From contig JAFXQB010000022.1 in the NCBI GenBank assembly GCA_017527435.1, forward strand, positions 62,001 to 126,000: a DNA stretch of 64,000 nucleotides, given 5' to 3'. Of the stretch, positions 1 through 9,119 are shown piece by piece (the stretch's first letter is position 1; the number at the start of each line of letters is the position of its first letter). A program made the position numbers and the translations under genes. Under the pieces are notes generated by a model. That model had not been told where the DNA came from. It saw nothing but the letters and a program-made list of their open reading frames with translations, and ran no database searches. The stretch is from Salinivirgaceae bacterium. Its GTDB lineage: Bacteria > Bacteroidota > Bacteroidia > Bacteroidales > SZUA-534.

Positions 1-271
1 GATGGTTACAGCACACGATGTCACATATGGCAAACCCAACCCCGAGCCATATTTGATGGGCTTACGCAAACTCGGCGTGGCGCCAAACGAAGCCTTGGTT
101 GTGGAAAACGCGCCACTCGGTGTAATGGCGGGTGTAGCAGCCGGCGTGTTCACTGTTGCTGTAAACACAGGCATTCTTGCAAAATCAGACCTGACTGCAG
201 CTGGAGCTAACATTGTGTTCGACAATATGTTACAACTGCTTGACGCACTGCCGTTGCTGACAAAAAACTGA
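1..271 (+). CDS. HAD-superfamily hydrolase, beta-phosphoglucomutase-like (C-terminal fragment)
   Basis: Only the last 90 or so residues of the gene lie in the window; the reading frame is open at the left edge, so the true start is upstream. The visible part has the HAD motif III region (GKPNPEPY, with the conserved Lys) and motif IV-like VVENAPLGVMAG, where acidic residues normally help hold Mg2+. This pattern is typical of the beta-phosphoglucomutase/phosphatase subfamily, which acts on small sugar phosphates in the cytoplasm. The substrate cannot be read from the fragment. A Bacteroides-type promoter follows before the next gene, so this gene probably ends its own transcript. Confidence 0.8.
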   Translation, partial: MVTAHDVTYGKPNPEPYLMGLRKLGVAPNEALVVENAPLGVMAGVAAGVFTVAVNTGILAKSDLTAAGANIVFDNMLQLLDALPLLTKN

Positions 272-297
272 ATTGGCGCAAAAATCTCACCGAAAAA

Positions 298-329
298 TTG
301 GATTACAATCAAACGCATAGTTATTTTTG
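298..329 (+). promoter_or_regulatory. Putative Bacteroides-type promoter of dsbD
   Basis: TTG at 298-300 is followed after 21 bases by TATTTTTG at 322-329, matching the TAnnTTTG -7 element of Bacteroidota sigma-ABfr promoters. It would give a leader of about 45-50 bases before the DsbD start at 384. Inferred from motif and spacing only. Confidence 0.45.
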
Positions 330-383
330 AACTATTGATTGGTAACAATTTTTATTACACAAAACAATCTAATCTAAAAAACT

Positions 384-2387
384 ATGAAATTCTTGAGACA
401 AAGCATTTTAGCAATAGCCACAATTGTGGTTTGCTCGGCCACCGCGCAAATCCAGAATCCCGTTAAATGGGACATCAGCAGCCAGAAAACCGGCGAGAAT
501 GAATACCAAATCAACTTCAAAGCCAAGATTGACGCAGGCTGGCACATCTTTGCGCAGTATCTGCCCAAAGGCAACTACTCGCTGCCGACAAGTTTCTCGT
601 TTGAGCAACTCACTGATGTTGAGCGCGTTGACACGGTGCGCGAGTTGTCGAAAGTGACTGAAGAAAAAGATGAGATTGCCGGCGCCGTTGTGCGCTATTT
701 CTGCAACGAAGCCGTTTTTGCGCAGACATTTAAAGTGACTGGCCCCGCCCCCACGGTGAGCGGAAAAATTGAGTACCAGACTTGTTCCGACGAGATGTGC
801 GTGATGGGCGACCAAGAGTTCAGACTGTCGCTGCTTGACGACGGGCAAAGCGCTATTCCCGCCCCTGCCGAGCCTAGCAACGATGCAAAAATCATTGAAA
901 GCGAGCCCGTTGTGCACACCGCCAACTCAAACTCAATTTGGAAGGTGATTCTCGAAGCCATTCTGTGGGGCTTTGCCGCGCTGCTCACACCGTGCGTCTT
1001 CCCGATGGTGCCAATGACAGTGTCGTTCTTTCTGAAAAACGAGCAGAACAAAGGCCGCTCGCGCTCAATGGCATCGGCTTTCGGGCTGGCAATTGTGGCT
1101 CTCTACACCATTCCCATCGCAATCATCATTTTAGCCACCTATCTGATTGGCGGGCAATCGGTTACTGCCGACATTTTCAACTGGTTGTCAACCCACTGGC
1201 TGCCCAACGTGCTGTTTTTCATCATATTTATGGTGTTTGCCGCATCGTTTTTGGGCGCTTTCGAGATTGTTCTGCCAAATTCGCTAATCAACAAAGCCGA
1301 CTCGAACTCAAACCGCGGCGGACTGGTGGGCGTGCTTTTTATGGCGTTGACGCTGGTTCTGGTGTCGTTTTCGTGCACGGGCCCCATTGTGGGCACAATC
1401 CTTGTAAAATCAACTCAAGGCGACATTTGGGAACCGATTATCACAATGCTGGCCTTCTCGGCGGCCTTTGCGCTACCGTTCACGCTGCTGGCTTTTTTCC
1501 CGTCGTGGCTCACAAAACTGCCCAAATCAGGCAGTTGGCTCAATACCGTTAAGGTTACGTTGGGTTTCATCGAGATTGCGCTCGGCCTGAAATTCCTGAG
1601 CGTGGCCGACCAAACCTACCACTGGGGCATTCTTGACCGCGAAGTCTATCTGGCCATCTGGATTGCCGTTTTCGCCCTGTTGAGCCTGTTTCTGCTTGGA
1701 AAACTGCAGATTGGCGAAACAAAAAACAACCCGCCGAAAGTGTTCCGTCTGCTGCTCGGACTGCTCACAACAGCCTTCACCATCTACCTGATTCCCGGAA
1801 TGTGGGGTGCGCCTTTGAAGGCCCTTTCGGGATATTTGCCGCCGCAGACAACCATCGATTTCGACCTTTCGGCGAAAGCCACAACTGCCGCAGACGACTA
1901 TGAATCAGCGTTATGCGAGACGCCAAAATATGCCGACCTGCTGCACCTGCCGCACGGACTGCAAGGCTATTTCGATTATAATCAAGCACTTGAGTGCGCC
2001 CGCGAGCAAGGCAAGCCGCTCTTTATCGACTTCACTGGCCACGGCTGCGTCAACTGCCGCGAGATGGAAGCCCGCGTGTGGGCCGACGCCGAAGTACTCG
2101 ACCGTCTGCGCAACGACTATATTGTTGTGGCACTGTATGTTGACGACAAAACCGAGCTGCCCGAGTCGGAATGGGTGACATCGGGCTACGACGGAAAAGT
2201 GAAGAAAAGCATCGGCAAGGTGAACGCTGATTTTCAGATAAGCCGCTTCAAAATCAACGCCCAACCCTACTACTGCCTGCTCGACACCGACGGCAACCTG
2301 CTTGCCGACCCGATGGGTTACAACCTGAATGTCAGCGAGTTTGTAGATTTTTTGGACAAAGGTTTGAGCAAATTCAACAAAGAATAA
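384..2387 (+). CDS. dsbD: Thiol:disulfide interchange protein DsbD
   Basis: Transfers reducing power from cytoplasmic thioredoxin across the inner membrane to periplasmic thiol proteins. A signal peptide (residues 1-22) precedes an N-terminal periplasmic DsbD-alpha domain with the redox pair C134/C139 (CSDEMC). The hydrophobic core (about 185-475) has the LLTPCVFPMVP and SFSCTGP motifs whose cysteines carry the membrane redox step. The C-terminal thioredoxin domain has C555-V-N-C558 after FIDFTGHG. All three modules are present and the 667-residue length is normal for the Bacteroidota form. In this window two lipoproteins carry CxxCH haem motifs, so one plausible client is apocytochrome c; that link is inference. 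Confidence 0.93.
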   Translation: MKFLRQSILAIATIVVCSATAQIQNPVKWDISSQKTGENEYQINFKAKIDAGWHIFAQYLPKGNYSLPTSFSFEQLTDVERVDTVRELSKVTEEKDEIAGAVVRYFCNEAVFAQTFKVTGPAPTVSGKIEYQTCSDEMCVMGDQEFRLSLLDDGQSAIPAPAEPSNDAKIIESEPVVHTANSNSIWKVILEAILWGFAALLTPCVFPMVPMTVSFFLKNEQNKGRSRSMASAFGLAIVALYTIPIAIIILATYLIGGQSVTADIFNWLSTHWLPNVLFFIIFMVFAASFLGAFEIVLPNSLINKADSNSNRGGLVGVLFMALTLVLVSFSCTGPIVGTILVKSTQGDIWEPIITMLAFSAAFALPFTLLAFFPSWLTKLPKSGSWLNTVKVTLGFIEIALGLKFLSVADQTYHWGILDREVYLAIWIAVFALLSLFLLGKLQIGETKNNPPKVFRLLLGLLTTAFTIYLIPGMWGAPLKALSGYLPPQTTIDFDLSAKATTAADDYESALCETPKYADLLHLPHGLQGYFDYNQALECAREQGKPLFIDFTGHGCVNCREMEARVWADAEVLDRLRNDYIVVALYVDDKTELPESEWVTSGYDGKVKKSIGKVNADFQISRFKINAQPYYCLLDTDGNLLADPMGYNLNVSEFVDFLDKGLSKFNKE

Positions 2388-2435
2388 ACATCGGCAATAT
2401 TTTTTGCTATATTTATGGCTTGTTGACAACTAACA

Positions 2436-5027
2436 ATGAAGCGACTGACAATCATATTACTATTGTTGAGTTTGGCCTTTTTGAGCCAAGGCGAGATTGT
2501 CATAACCGATGCCAACGCCGACAAGCCGATAGACCTTTCGGAAAACATCTTCTATTATGAAGACCCCACAGGCGGTTTGACATTCGAAACCGCAACATCG
2601 GAAAAATTCTTCCGCAACTACACACAGCTACAAAACAACATTGTTAGAATTGGCGGAAACAAAAACGATATCTGGGTACTAATCCCTGTGAAGAACAGCA
2701 CAAAACGCAGACAGTCGTTTTTCTTGAGCTTAAGAAATCCGCATATCGATGAGCTGGTATTCCACTCGGTAATCGACTCAACATTCTTCAACACCGGTAT
2801 GCGCTACCCGTTCTCACAGCGCCCCAGCGACTCGAAAAACTACAACTTTGTGGTAACAATACCACCAGCGGTTACAGCCACCTACTGCATAAAATTCACA
2901 GCGCAGCACAACGTAATGTATGTCCCAATCGAAATGAAGCCTGGCAAACAGTTCTTCGACGAAGGAACATTCAACCAAACAATGAACGGACTTGTGTATG
3001 CGCTCGCCCTGCTGACCATTCTGGCCATGCTGCTGCTATACATATCAGAGAAAGACAAACTCTACATTTCCAGTATGTTGCTGATGATTTGCATCACCAT
3101 ATTGCTGCTGGTTTACGATTTGACATTTTTCAAATATCTTTTCCCGAATTCGCCAACAGCCAACGCCAATTTCAGCAAAATAATGAAACCGCTGACGCTG
3201 ACAGCCTTCATCTATTACCAAAAATACTGCCTGTCGCCGCAACCGTTCAAAAAGCTGAAATCCGACCCGTCAAATCTGATGATAATACTCGGCCTTTTGA
3301 CAACATTCCTTTCGTTTCTGTCATTTGAGCACGTATTCCGAATTCTGGCTCTGAACATATTCATCTTCCTGACCTTTGCCTATTTCTTCTACTGCGTGAT
3401 AAGCAACAGGAACAAACTCAAAGATGACAAAGGATTCGTTATTCATGTGATTGTATCGGGCACCATACTGGTATCGCTGGTATACAAAAACGTTATCAAC
3501 ACAGAAATAGGGATGCTGGTATATACCAGCGAGCATTGTGTGAAGATTGCGTTGCTGACGCTGTCGGCGCTCTCGATGGTTCAGTTTGGGCGAAAATTCG
3601 TCAAATCGCGCACTGAATATTACGAGATGAGCCAGAATCTTGAAAAAAGCATCAAGAAGCGTACAGAACTGATTAACCAGCAGAACGACGAGTTGAACTC
3701 GCAACGCGAAGAGCTTATCCAGCAAAAGAACACGCTGCAAGACCAGCGTGAAGAGTTGCGGGCGCAAAAAGAACTGCTGCAGCTGAAAAACAACGAATTG
3801 AGCAAAATATCACAGGTAACCAACCTGTCGAACAACCGCATTTCAATATTCCAACCCAATGGTGAGATTGACTGGTTCAACGCCGCATTTGGCAAACTCA
3901 TCAACCAAACCCTTGAAGAATACAAGGCCGGACCGCACATAAACATTGTCGATGTCAGCGCAACCCCTGAAAGCCTGAAAAACGCGCTTTCAACCTGCCT
4001 GAACCAGAAGGTGGCCGCATCGTACGAGTCAGAAGAAAAATCTGACGACAATGGTGACAGCATCTGGATGCAAACCACCCTTACCCCTATTCTCGACGCC
4101 CAAGACAACGTGACTCTCATAATCGCCGTGGACACCAACATCACACAGCTGAAACTATACGAGATGAGTGTCGAGCAGCAGAAAGCCGAAGCCGAAAAGC
4201 AACGCAACCTTGCCCTGCTGCAAAAAGACGAGATTGAAGCAAAACAGAACGAGATTTTCGGCAGCATACGCTACGCAAAACGCATTCAGACAGCCATGAT
4301 GCCGAAAGTGAAACAGATACAACGCGATTTCAACGACAGCTTCGTGCTCTTTATGCCGAAAGACATTGTAAGCGGCGACTTCTACTGGTATCACCGAATC
4401 GACAACAAATACTTCATTGCCGCTGTCGACTGCACGGGACACGGCGTCCCCGGCGCTTTTCTTTCAATCATTGGAAGTTATCTGCTGAATTCGATTGTTA
4501 TTCACAATGCCGTACACCGCCCCGCCGATATTCTGAAAAGCCTGAACAGAAAAATTAAAATATCGCTGAAAAGCGAAGGAATGCTCGACCAGAACAACGA
4601 TGGAATGGACATTGCCATTGCTGTCATCGACAAAGAGAATCACCTGATTGAATATGCCGGTGCATTACGGCCGATGTACCTGTACTGCGACAATAAGTTT
4701 GTTGAGCTGAAAGGCGACAAGATTCCCATCACAAGCAACATTTCGGGAACTTCGGTAAACAGCAACTACACCAATCATGAACACTCGTTCAAACCCGGCG
4801 ACCAGTTCTACATCTTCTCTGATGGCATTATTGACCAGTTTGGCGGCGATGACGGCAAGAAATACCTTACCAAACGGTTCAAAGACCTGCTCGACGAAAT
4901 CAAAGACCTGCCAATGAAAGAGCAGAAAAACCTGATTGTAAAGGCACACGACGAGTGGCGCGGACGCTACGACCAAGTGGATGACATTCTTGTAATCGGA
5001 ATCCGCTACAACTCTCAGGATCTTTGA
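2436..5027 (+). CDS. Membrane sensor with 7TMR-DISM, PAS and SpoIIE-type PP2C phosphatase domains
   Basis: A probable signal-transduction phosphatase. The order is: signal peptide (1-19), 7TMR-DISM extracellular beta domain (about 40-165), seven-helix membrane region (about 185-390), coiled coil rich in Gln/Glu/Lys (about 395-465), PAS domain (about 468-570), a second short coiled coil and a C-terminal SpoIIE/PP2C Ser/Thr phosphatase (about 620-860). The metal-binding phosphatase motifs are visible: DIVSGDFYW, DCTGHGVPGAF, DGMDIAI, FSDGIIDQFGG and DDILVIG. In this family the output usually dephosphorylates an anti-sigma-factor antagonist, but no STAS or anti-sigma gene is adjacent. It starts 48 bases after dsbD and ends exactly where the convergent DUF4924 gene ends. 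The ligand is unknown. Confidence 0.9.
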   Translation: MKRLTIILLLLSLAFLSQGEIVITDANADKPIDLSENIFYYEDPTGGLTFETATSEKFFRNYTQLQNNIVRIGGNKNDIWVLIPVKNSTKRRQSFFLSLRNPHIDELVFHSVIDSTFFNTGMRYPFSQRPSDSKNYNFVVTIPPAVTATYCIKFTAQHNVMYVPIEMKPGKQFFDEGTFNQTMNGLVYALALLTILAMLLLYISEKDKLYISSMLLMICITILLLVYDLTFFKYLFPNSPTANANFSKIMKPLTLTAFIYYQKYCLSPQPFKKLKSDPSNLMIILGLLTTFLSFLSFEHVFRILALNIFIFLTFAYFFYCVISNRNKLKDDKGFVIHVIVSGTILVSLVYKNVINTEIGMLVYTSEHCVKIALLTLSALSMVQFGRKFVKSRTEYYEMSQNLEKSIKKRTELINQQNDELNSQREELIQQKNTLQDQREELRAQKELLQLKNNELSKISQVTNLSNNRISIFQPNGEIDWFNAAFGKLINQTLEEYKAGPHINIVDVSATPESLKNALSTCLNQKVAASYESEEKSDDNGDSIWMQTTLTPILDAQDNVTLIIAVDTNITQLKLYEMSVEQQKAEAEKQRNLALLQKDEIEAKQNEIFGSIRYAKRIQTAMMPKVKQIQRDFNDSFVLFMPKDIVSGDFYWYHRIDNKYFIAAVDCTGHGVPGAFLSIIGSYLLNSIVIHNAVHRPADILKSLNRKIKISLKSEGMLDQNNDGMDIAIAVIDKENHLIEYAGALRPMYLYCDNKFVELKGDKIPITSNISGTSVNSNYTNHEHSFKPGDQFYIFSDGIIDQFGGDDGKKYLTKRFKDLLDEIKDLPMKEQKNLIVKAHDEWRGRYDQVDDILVIGIRYNSQDL

Positions 5028-5579
5028 TTACAAATCAAGTTTCAACTCACCCGTTTCGTAATCTTTGAATTTGGCTGACAATGCGTTGAGCCAAACCACC
5101 AGCGATGATATGGCTGCAGCCGTTTCCTTCGACACCTGAGTGCCTTTCAGCCGCAGAATGGTGAATCCGTAAACAGCGTTGAGCGCAAGATGCAGGTCGC
5201 TAAGCGTATCGGCTGACGGTTGTTTCTGGCGCAACTCACCGATGATTGGCTCAACTTTTGCAAACTGCATCTGATAAGCCACTTCCTTGGGATTATTCAT
5301 CAGGTAGAGATGAAAATCAAGCACTTCGTTGATTTTGTTGGCCAGCGATACCAGATGCCCATGTGCTTGAATGTGCTCTTCTTCCATTTGGTCGGCAAGA
5401 CCGAAATACCACTGACTAACTTCAGCTTGAACGGCAGGTTCATGTGAATAGCGTGGCATAACGGTTTGCTCAATCGTCTGCCGGTTAAGTCCACATGCAC
5501 GGATAATGTCTTCTATCTGAAACATATAGAGAAAATACTCGCAGATATTCTCTCTCTTTTTCTGATATGCCACGTACAT
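5028..5579 (-). CDS. DUF4924 family protein
   Basis: A 183-residue protein of a family found almost only in Bacteroidota. The N-terminus (MYVAYQKKRENICEYFLYM) fits the family pattern, which supports the ATG at 5577-5579. It looks all-helical and cytoplasmic, with no signal peptide. It starts 11 bases after the stop of the POT transporter upstream and is likely co-transcribed with it; its stop abuts that of the convergent SpoIIE gene. Function unknown. Confidence 0.88.
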   Translation of the reverse strand: MYVAYQKKRENICEYFLYMFQIEDIIRACGLNRQTIEQTVMPRYSHEPAVQAEVSQWYFGLADQMEEEHIQAHGHLVSLANKINEVLDFHLYLMNNPKEVAYQMQFAKVEPIIGELRQKQPSADTLSDLHLALNAVYGFTILRLKGTQVSKETAAAISSLVVWLNALSAKFKDYETGELKLDL

Positions 5580-5590
5580 AAGCGCATTGT

Positions 5591-7147
5591 TTACTTCGTC
5601 ACTTTCTCAAGCCACTTAACCATTCCGAACATCACAGCCATTGAGATGAAGCAGACGGCAAAAAACACTGCCCAGCACTGCCAGATAGGCATTTTGTTAT
5701 ACATGAGCGGGCCAATCCACAGGAAGCCGTTGCCCACCGCCGTTGCGCCAAGCCACAAACCCTGGCACAGACCGAGCAGATTCTTAGGCGCCACCTTCGA
5801 CACAAAACTCAAACCCAGCGGACTGATGAACAATTCAGCCACAGTCATAAAGAAATAATAGATTATCAGTATCATCGGCCCTGATTTGAGAGTGCCTGCT
5901 GTCGCAGCATCGAGTTCACGGAATGCGGTTGCCGATGGATAGCCTTTTGTCGCACAGAACACCGCCATAATTATATAAGCCAATCCGGCAATGCCCATAC
6001 CAATGCCTATCTTTCGTGGTGTTGAGAATGTCCGCCCCCAGCGCGTACCGAACAACCACATTATCGGGAATGTGAGCACAATGACAAAGAATGGATTGAC
6101 GGCCTGCCAAATTTCAGGCGGAATGGCCGATGTAATGACAAAATCGCGGGCAAAAAGCGACATTGAAGTGCCATTCTGATGGAACGACCACCAGAAGAAC
6201 ACTGCAATCACCAGCACTGCAAAAAGTGCGTAGATGCGCTGACGTATTTCGGTAGCCATTGCCGCCTTCTCTTCAGCTGTGTAGTCAACACTTGCCTGAA
6301 CCGTGCGTTTTGCTGGTGTAGGCAGCTGGCGCTTGGTTGTCACAAAAATGATAAGCGAAATGAGCATTGCCACCACCGATGCAATAAAGGAATAGTGAAC
6401 GCCGGTGTTGAATACATCGAGATAGTTGCGGCAGAACGCACCAAAATCGGCCGGGACAGTAGCTGCCACCGCAGGAATCAGGTCGTTGAGTTTTGCAAGA
6501 GCGTCAGGCGCCATAGCCGCACCCGCAGCTATATACTGATGGCAGAGCGCCGGAAGGTCGGCATTGTAGGCCAACTCGTTGACACCCAGCCACCAACTGC
6601 GCAGAATGGGCGCCACAAATGGCGCAATCAACCCGCCAACATTGATGAACATATAGAAAATCTGGAAACCCGGGTCGCGACGGCTTTTGGCTATAGCCAG
6701 CGCTTCTTCACCCTGTTTGGCGGCTTCGGCTTCGAAATTGTCGTACATCTGCCCCACAATAGCCTGCAAATTGCCCTTGAACAAACCGTTGCCGAAAGCT
6801 ATCAAGAAGAGTGCCACGCAAGTGAGCGGCAAAAGCCACCCGATGTTGCCGGCAGTGGCCAGAATCGGCACAGCCAGAATGACATAGCCTGTAGCCATAA
6901 CCAACAAACCTGACTGGATGGTGGCCTTGTAGTTCTGTGTGCGGTCGGCAATAATGCCACCGACAAGACTCAAAATGTAAATTCCCATATAAAACACTGA
7001 ATAGATGGCTGTTGCCTTCTCTTCGGACAAACCGAATTTTGAGCAAAGAAACAGCACCAGAACGGCATTCATAATATAGTAGCCAAAACGCTCGCCCATA
7101 TTACTCAAGGCTGCCGCCAAAAGCCCTTTTGGATGATTTTTGAACAT
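5591..7147 (-). CDS. POT/PTR-family proton-dependent peptide MFS transporter
   Basis: An inner-membrane di-/tripeptide:proton symporter by family. The 518 residues carry 12-14 hydrophobic segments. The N-terminal signature reads SNMGERFGYY, the family's ExxERFxYY motif, but the first Glu of ExxER is Asn here. The first half has the MFS loop GGIIADR and the C-terminal half has ELFISPLGLSFVSKVAPK, typical of PTR proteins. A periplasmic or central insert of about 60 residues lies near residues 180-245. A possible -7 element lies just upstream. DUF4924 follows closely and may share the transcript. Peptide specificity cannot be read from the sequence. Confidence 0.9.
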   Translation of the reverse strand: MFKNHPKGLLAAALSNMGERFGYYIMNAVLVLFLCSKFGLSEEKATAIYSVFYMGIYILSLVGGIIADRTQNYKATIQSGLLVMATGYVILAVPILATAGNIGWLLPLTCVALFLIAFGNGLFKGNLQAIVGQMYDNFEAEAAKQGEEALAIAKSRRDPGFQIFYMFINVGGLIAPFVAPILRSWWLGVNELAYNADLPALCHQYIAAGAAMAPDALAKLNDLIPAVAATVPADFGAFCRNYLDVFNTGVHYSFIASVVAMLISLIIFVTTKRQLPTPAKRTVQASVDYTAEEKAAMATEIRQRIYALFAVLVIAVFFWWSFHQNGTSMSLFARDFVITSAIPPEIWQAVNPFFVIVLTFPIMWLFGTRWGRTFSTPRKIGIGMGIAGLAYIIMAVFCATKGYPSATAFRELDAATAGTLKSGPMILIIYYFFMTVAELFISPLGLSFVSKVAPKNLLGLCQGLWLGATAVGNGFLWIGPLMYNKMPIWQCWAVFFAVCFISMAVMFGMVKWLEKVTK

Positions 7148-7167
7148 TGATGTATTGTTTTGTCAGG

Positions 7168-7175
7168 CAAATATA
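7168..7175 (-). promoter_or_regulatory. Possible -7 element (TATATTTG) of the POT transporter
   Basis: On the minus strand this reads TATATTTG, a match to TAnnTTTG, about 20 bases upstream of the ATG at 7147. No clear TTG element is found at the expected distance, so support is weak. Confidence 0.35.
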
Positions 7176-7345
7176 ACAACGTAAACGCAAACAGAAAACT
7201 GAAACACGCCGACTTGAAAGCAAGTTTTCAACGATTCGTTTATTCATTGTGAAACCTATACGCCCCTAACCTATCAACTCTAACTGTTGATAAATTGCTG
7301 TCGGCAATCAACGTGCGCCGATTACCTTTGCCAAAAACAACAGAT

Positions 7346-8368
7346 ATGCCACAGATTGTTGAAAACGCTCGGCTTAAAGAATTGAATTCGTTTGGGTTAG
7401 ATGTGACGACCAAACGACTTTGCATCTACCACTCACCCGACGACATTAGGCAACTCATCAACATGGTTGGCGGTTTGACCGATAAACGGATTCTGATTCT
7501 CGGCGGTGGGTGCAACATCCTGTTTGTCAACAATTTTGATGGTATTATAATCCATCCGGACAATTTGGGCATCACCATTGAGAACGAAACCGACAATTAC
7601 TGCCTGGTGAAGGCTGGTGCAGGAACTGTGTGGGACTCGCTTGTCGAGTGGGCCGTTGAGCGCAATCTGGGCGGAATTGAGAATCTATCGCTCATTCCGG
7701 GAACTGTGGGGGCATCGCCTGTGCAGAACATTGGGGCGTACGGACGCGAAGCCAAAGACGCTATTGAGCGTGTGAATGTTGTGAGTCTGACTGATGGCTC
7801 AATGTCAACTCTGAACAATGCTGATTGCCGTTTCGGCTATCGCGACAGCGCATTCAAGCATGAGTTTAAAGACAAGTATCTGGTTGATTCTGTGGTATAC
7901 CGACTATCAAAAAAGCCGCAGTTTGTGACTCATTACGGCAGTTTGAGCGGCGAGATTGAAAAACTGGGCGGACCGTCATTGCGCACTATCCGCCAAGCAA
8001 TTATCAACATCCGCAACAGCAAGCTGCCCGACCCAAAAGTGCTTGGTAATGTGGGCAGTTTCTTTAAAAATCCGACAGTCGACGCAACTACGGCCGAAAA
8101 ACTGTTAGAGAATTTTCCGGACATGGTTACCTACCCTGCGGGCGAAGGCCGCGTGAAGGTTGCCGCCGGCTGGATGATTGACCGCTGCGGACTGAAAGGC
8201 TATACCAATGCGGCAAAAACGGCAGGTGTACACACTCTGCAGGCGTTGGTGCTCGTCAATCTGGGCGGCGCCACTGGCCGCGACATCATTGATGTGGCTC
8301 ACCACGTTCAAAATGCTGTATATGAAAAATTTGGCATAAAAATCGAACCTGAAGCAATTGTTATTTAG
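7346..8368 (+). CDS. murB: UDP-N-acetylenolpyruvoylglucosamine reductase (MurB)
   Basis: Reduces UDP-GlcNAc-enolpyruvate to UDP-MurNAc with NADPH and FAD in cytoplasmic peptidoglycan precursor synthesis. An FAD-binding segment with LGGGCNILF and the NLSLIPGTVGASPVQNIGAYG motif is followed by the catalytic region (FGYRDSAFK) and the C-terminal MurB domain (GNVGSFFKNP with the conserved Ser, and AAGWMIDRCGLKG). I place the start at ATG 7346 (340 residues); a longer frame opening with TTG at 7295 adds 17 residues that look non-coding. The length fits the long E. coli-like type I MurB. It lies divergent from the POT gene. Confidence 0.95.
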   Translation: MPQIVENARLKELNSFGLDVTTKRLCIYHSPDDIRQLINMVGGLTDKRILILGGGCNILFVNNFDGIIIHPDNLGITIENETDNYCLVKAGAGTVWDSLVEWAVERNLGGIENLSLIPGTVGASPVQNIGAYGREAKDAIERVNVVSLTDGSMSTLNNADCRFGYRDSAFKHEFKDKYLVDSVVYRLSKKPQFVTHYGSLSGEIEKLGGPSLRTIRQAIINIRNSKLPDPKVLGNVGSFFKNPTVDATTAEKLLENFPDMVTYPAGEGRVKVAAGWMIDRCGLKGYTNAAKTAGVHTLQALVLVNLGGATGRDIIDVAHHVQNAVYEKFGIKIEPEAIVI

Positions 8369-8456
8369 ACTACGGACTTCAGACAACAGACTACGGACAA
8401 AACTTAAAACTTCTAAACTTATAACTCAAAACCAACCAATCCTAGCACCTAAACCA

Positions 8457-9098
8457 ATGACTTTCACCATTATACTCGACTACATCGGAACTTTCGCTTT
8501 CGCGATAAGCGGAATCCGTATGGCGGCGGCAAAAAAATTCGACTGGTTCGGCGCCTATGTTGTTGGTCTGGTGACAGCTGTGGGCGGTGGCACCATCCGC
8601 GATCTTCTGCTCGGCGTCACGCCGTTTTGGATGCTTCAGCCTTCATATCTGATCGTCACTGGTTTTGCACTTCTGCTGGTGATTATTCTTGGCAAACAAC
8701 TGGTTCGAATGAACACCACAATGTTCCTGTTCGATGCCATCGGACTTGGCCTGTTCACAGTTGTTGGATTCGAAAAAAGTCTTGCCGCAGGGTTTCCAAT
8801 ATGGGTGAATATCATCATGGGCACGCTGACGGGCGCTGCCGGCGGTATTCTGCGCGACACGCTGATTAACGAAGTACCGCTAATCTTCCGCAAAGATGTT
8901 TACGCAACTGCCTGCATATTAGGCGGTTTCATTTTCTATATCTGCCAAAAAATTGGCATTGGCAATGCCATGTGCGAGATTTTGAGCGCATCATCGGTGA
9001 TTCTGATTCGCATCTGGGCCGTGCGGAAAAGCGCAAGCTTGCCGCTGATGAAAGACGACACCGCCGAAGAAGACGAAGCGATGAAAGGGCGAAGTTGA
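8457..9098 (+). CDS. Trimeric intracellular cation (TRIC) channel family protein, YadS/YicG-like
   Basis: A small inner-membrane protein with two repeated three-helix units plus a last helix. Each repeat bears the Gly-rich signature: AVGGGTIRDLLLG in the first and AAGGILRDTLINEVP in the second, both typical of the former UPF0126 family, now known as prokaryotic TRIC channels that pass K+ and similar cations. The likely start is ATG 8457 (213 residues); the 33 extra residues of the longer frame are hydrophilic and overlap the end of murB. The gene probably follows murB on one transcript. The physiological role in bacteria is unclear. Confidence 0.88.
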   Translation: MTFTIILDYIGTFAFAISGIRMAAAKKFDWFGAYVVGLVTAVGGGTIRDLLLGVTPFWMLQPSYLIVTGFALLLVIILGKQLVRMNTTMFLFDAIGLGLFTVVGFEKSLAAGFPIWVNIIMGTLTGAAGGILRDTLINEVPLIFRKDVYATACILGGFIFYICQKIGIGNAMCEILSASSVILIRIWAVRKSASLPLMKDDTAEEDEAMKGRS

Positions 9099-9119
9099 TT
9101 CAAAGCCCCAAAACCCATT

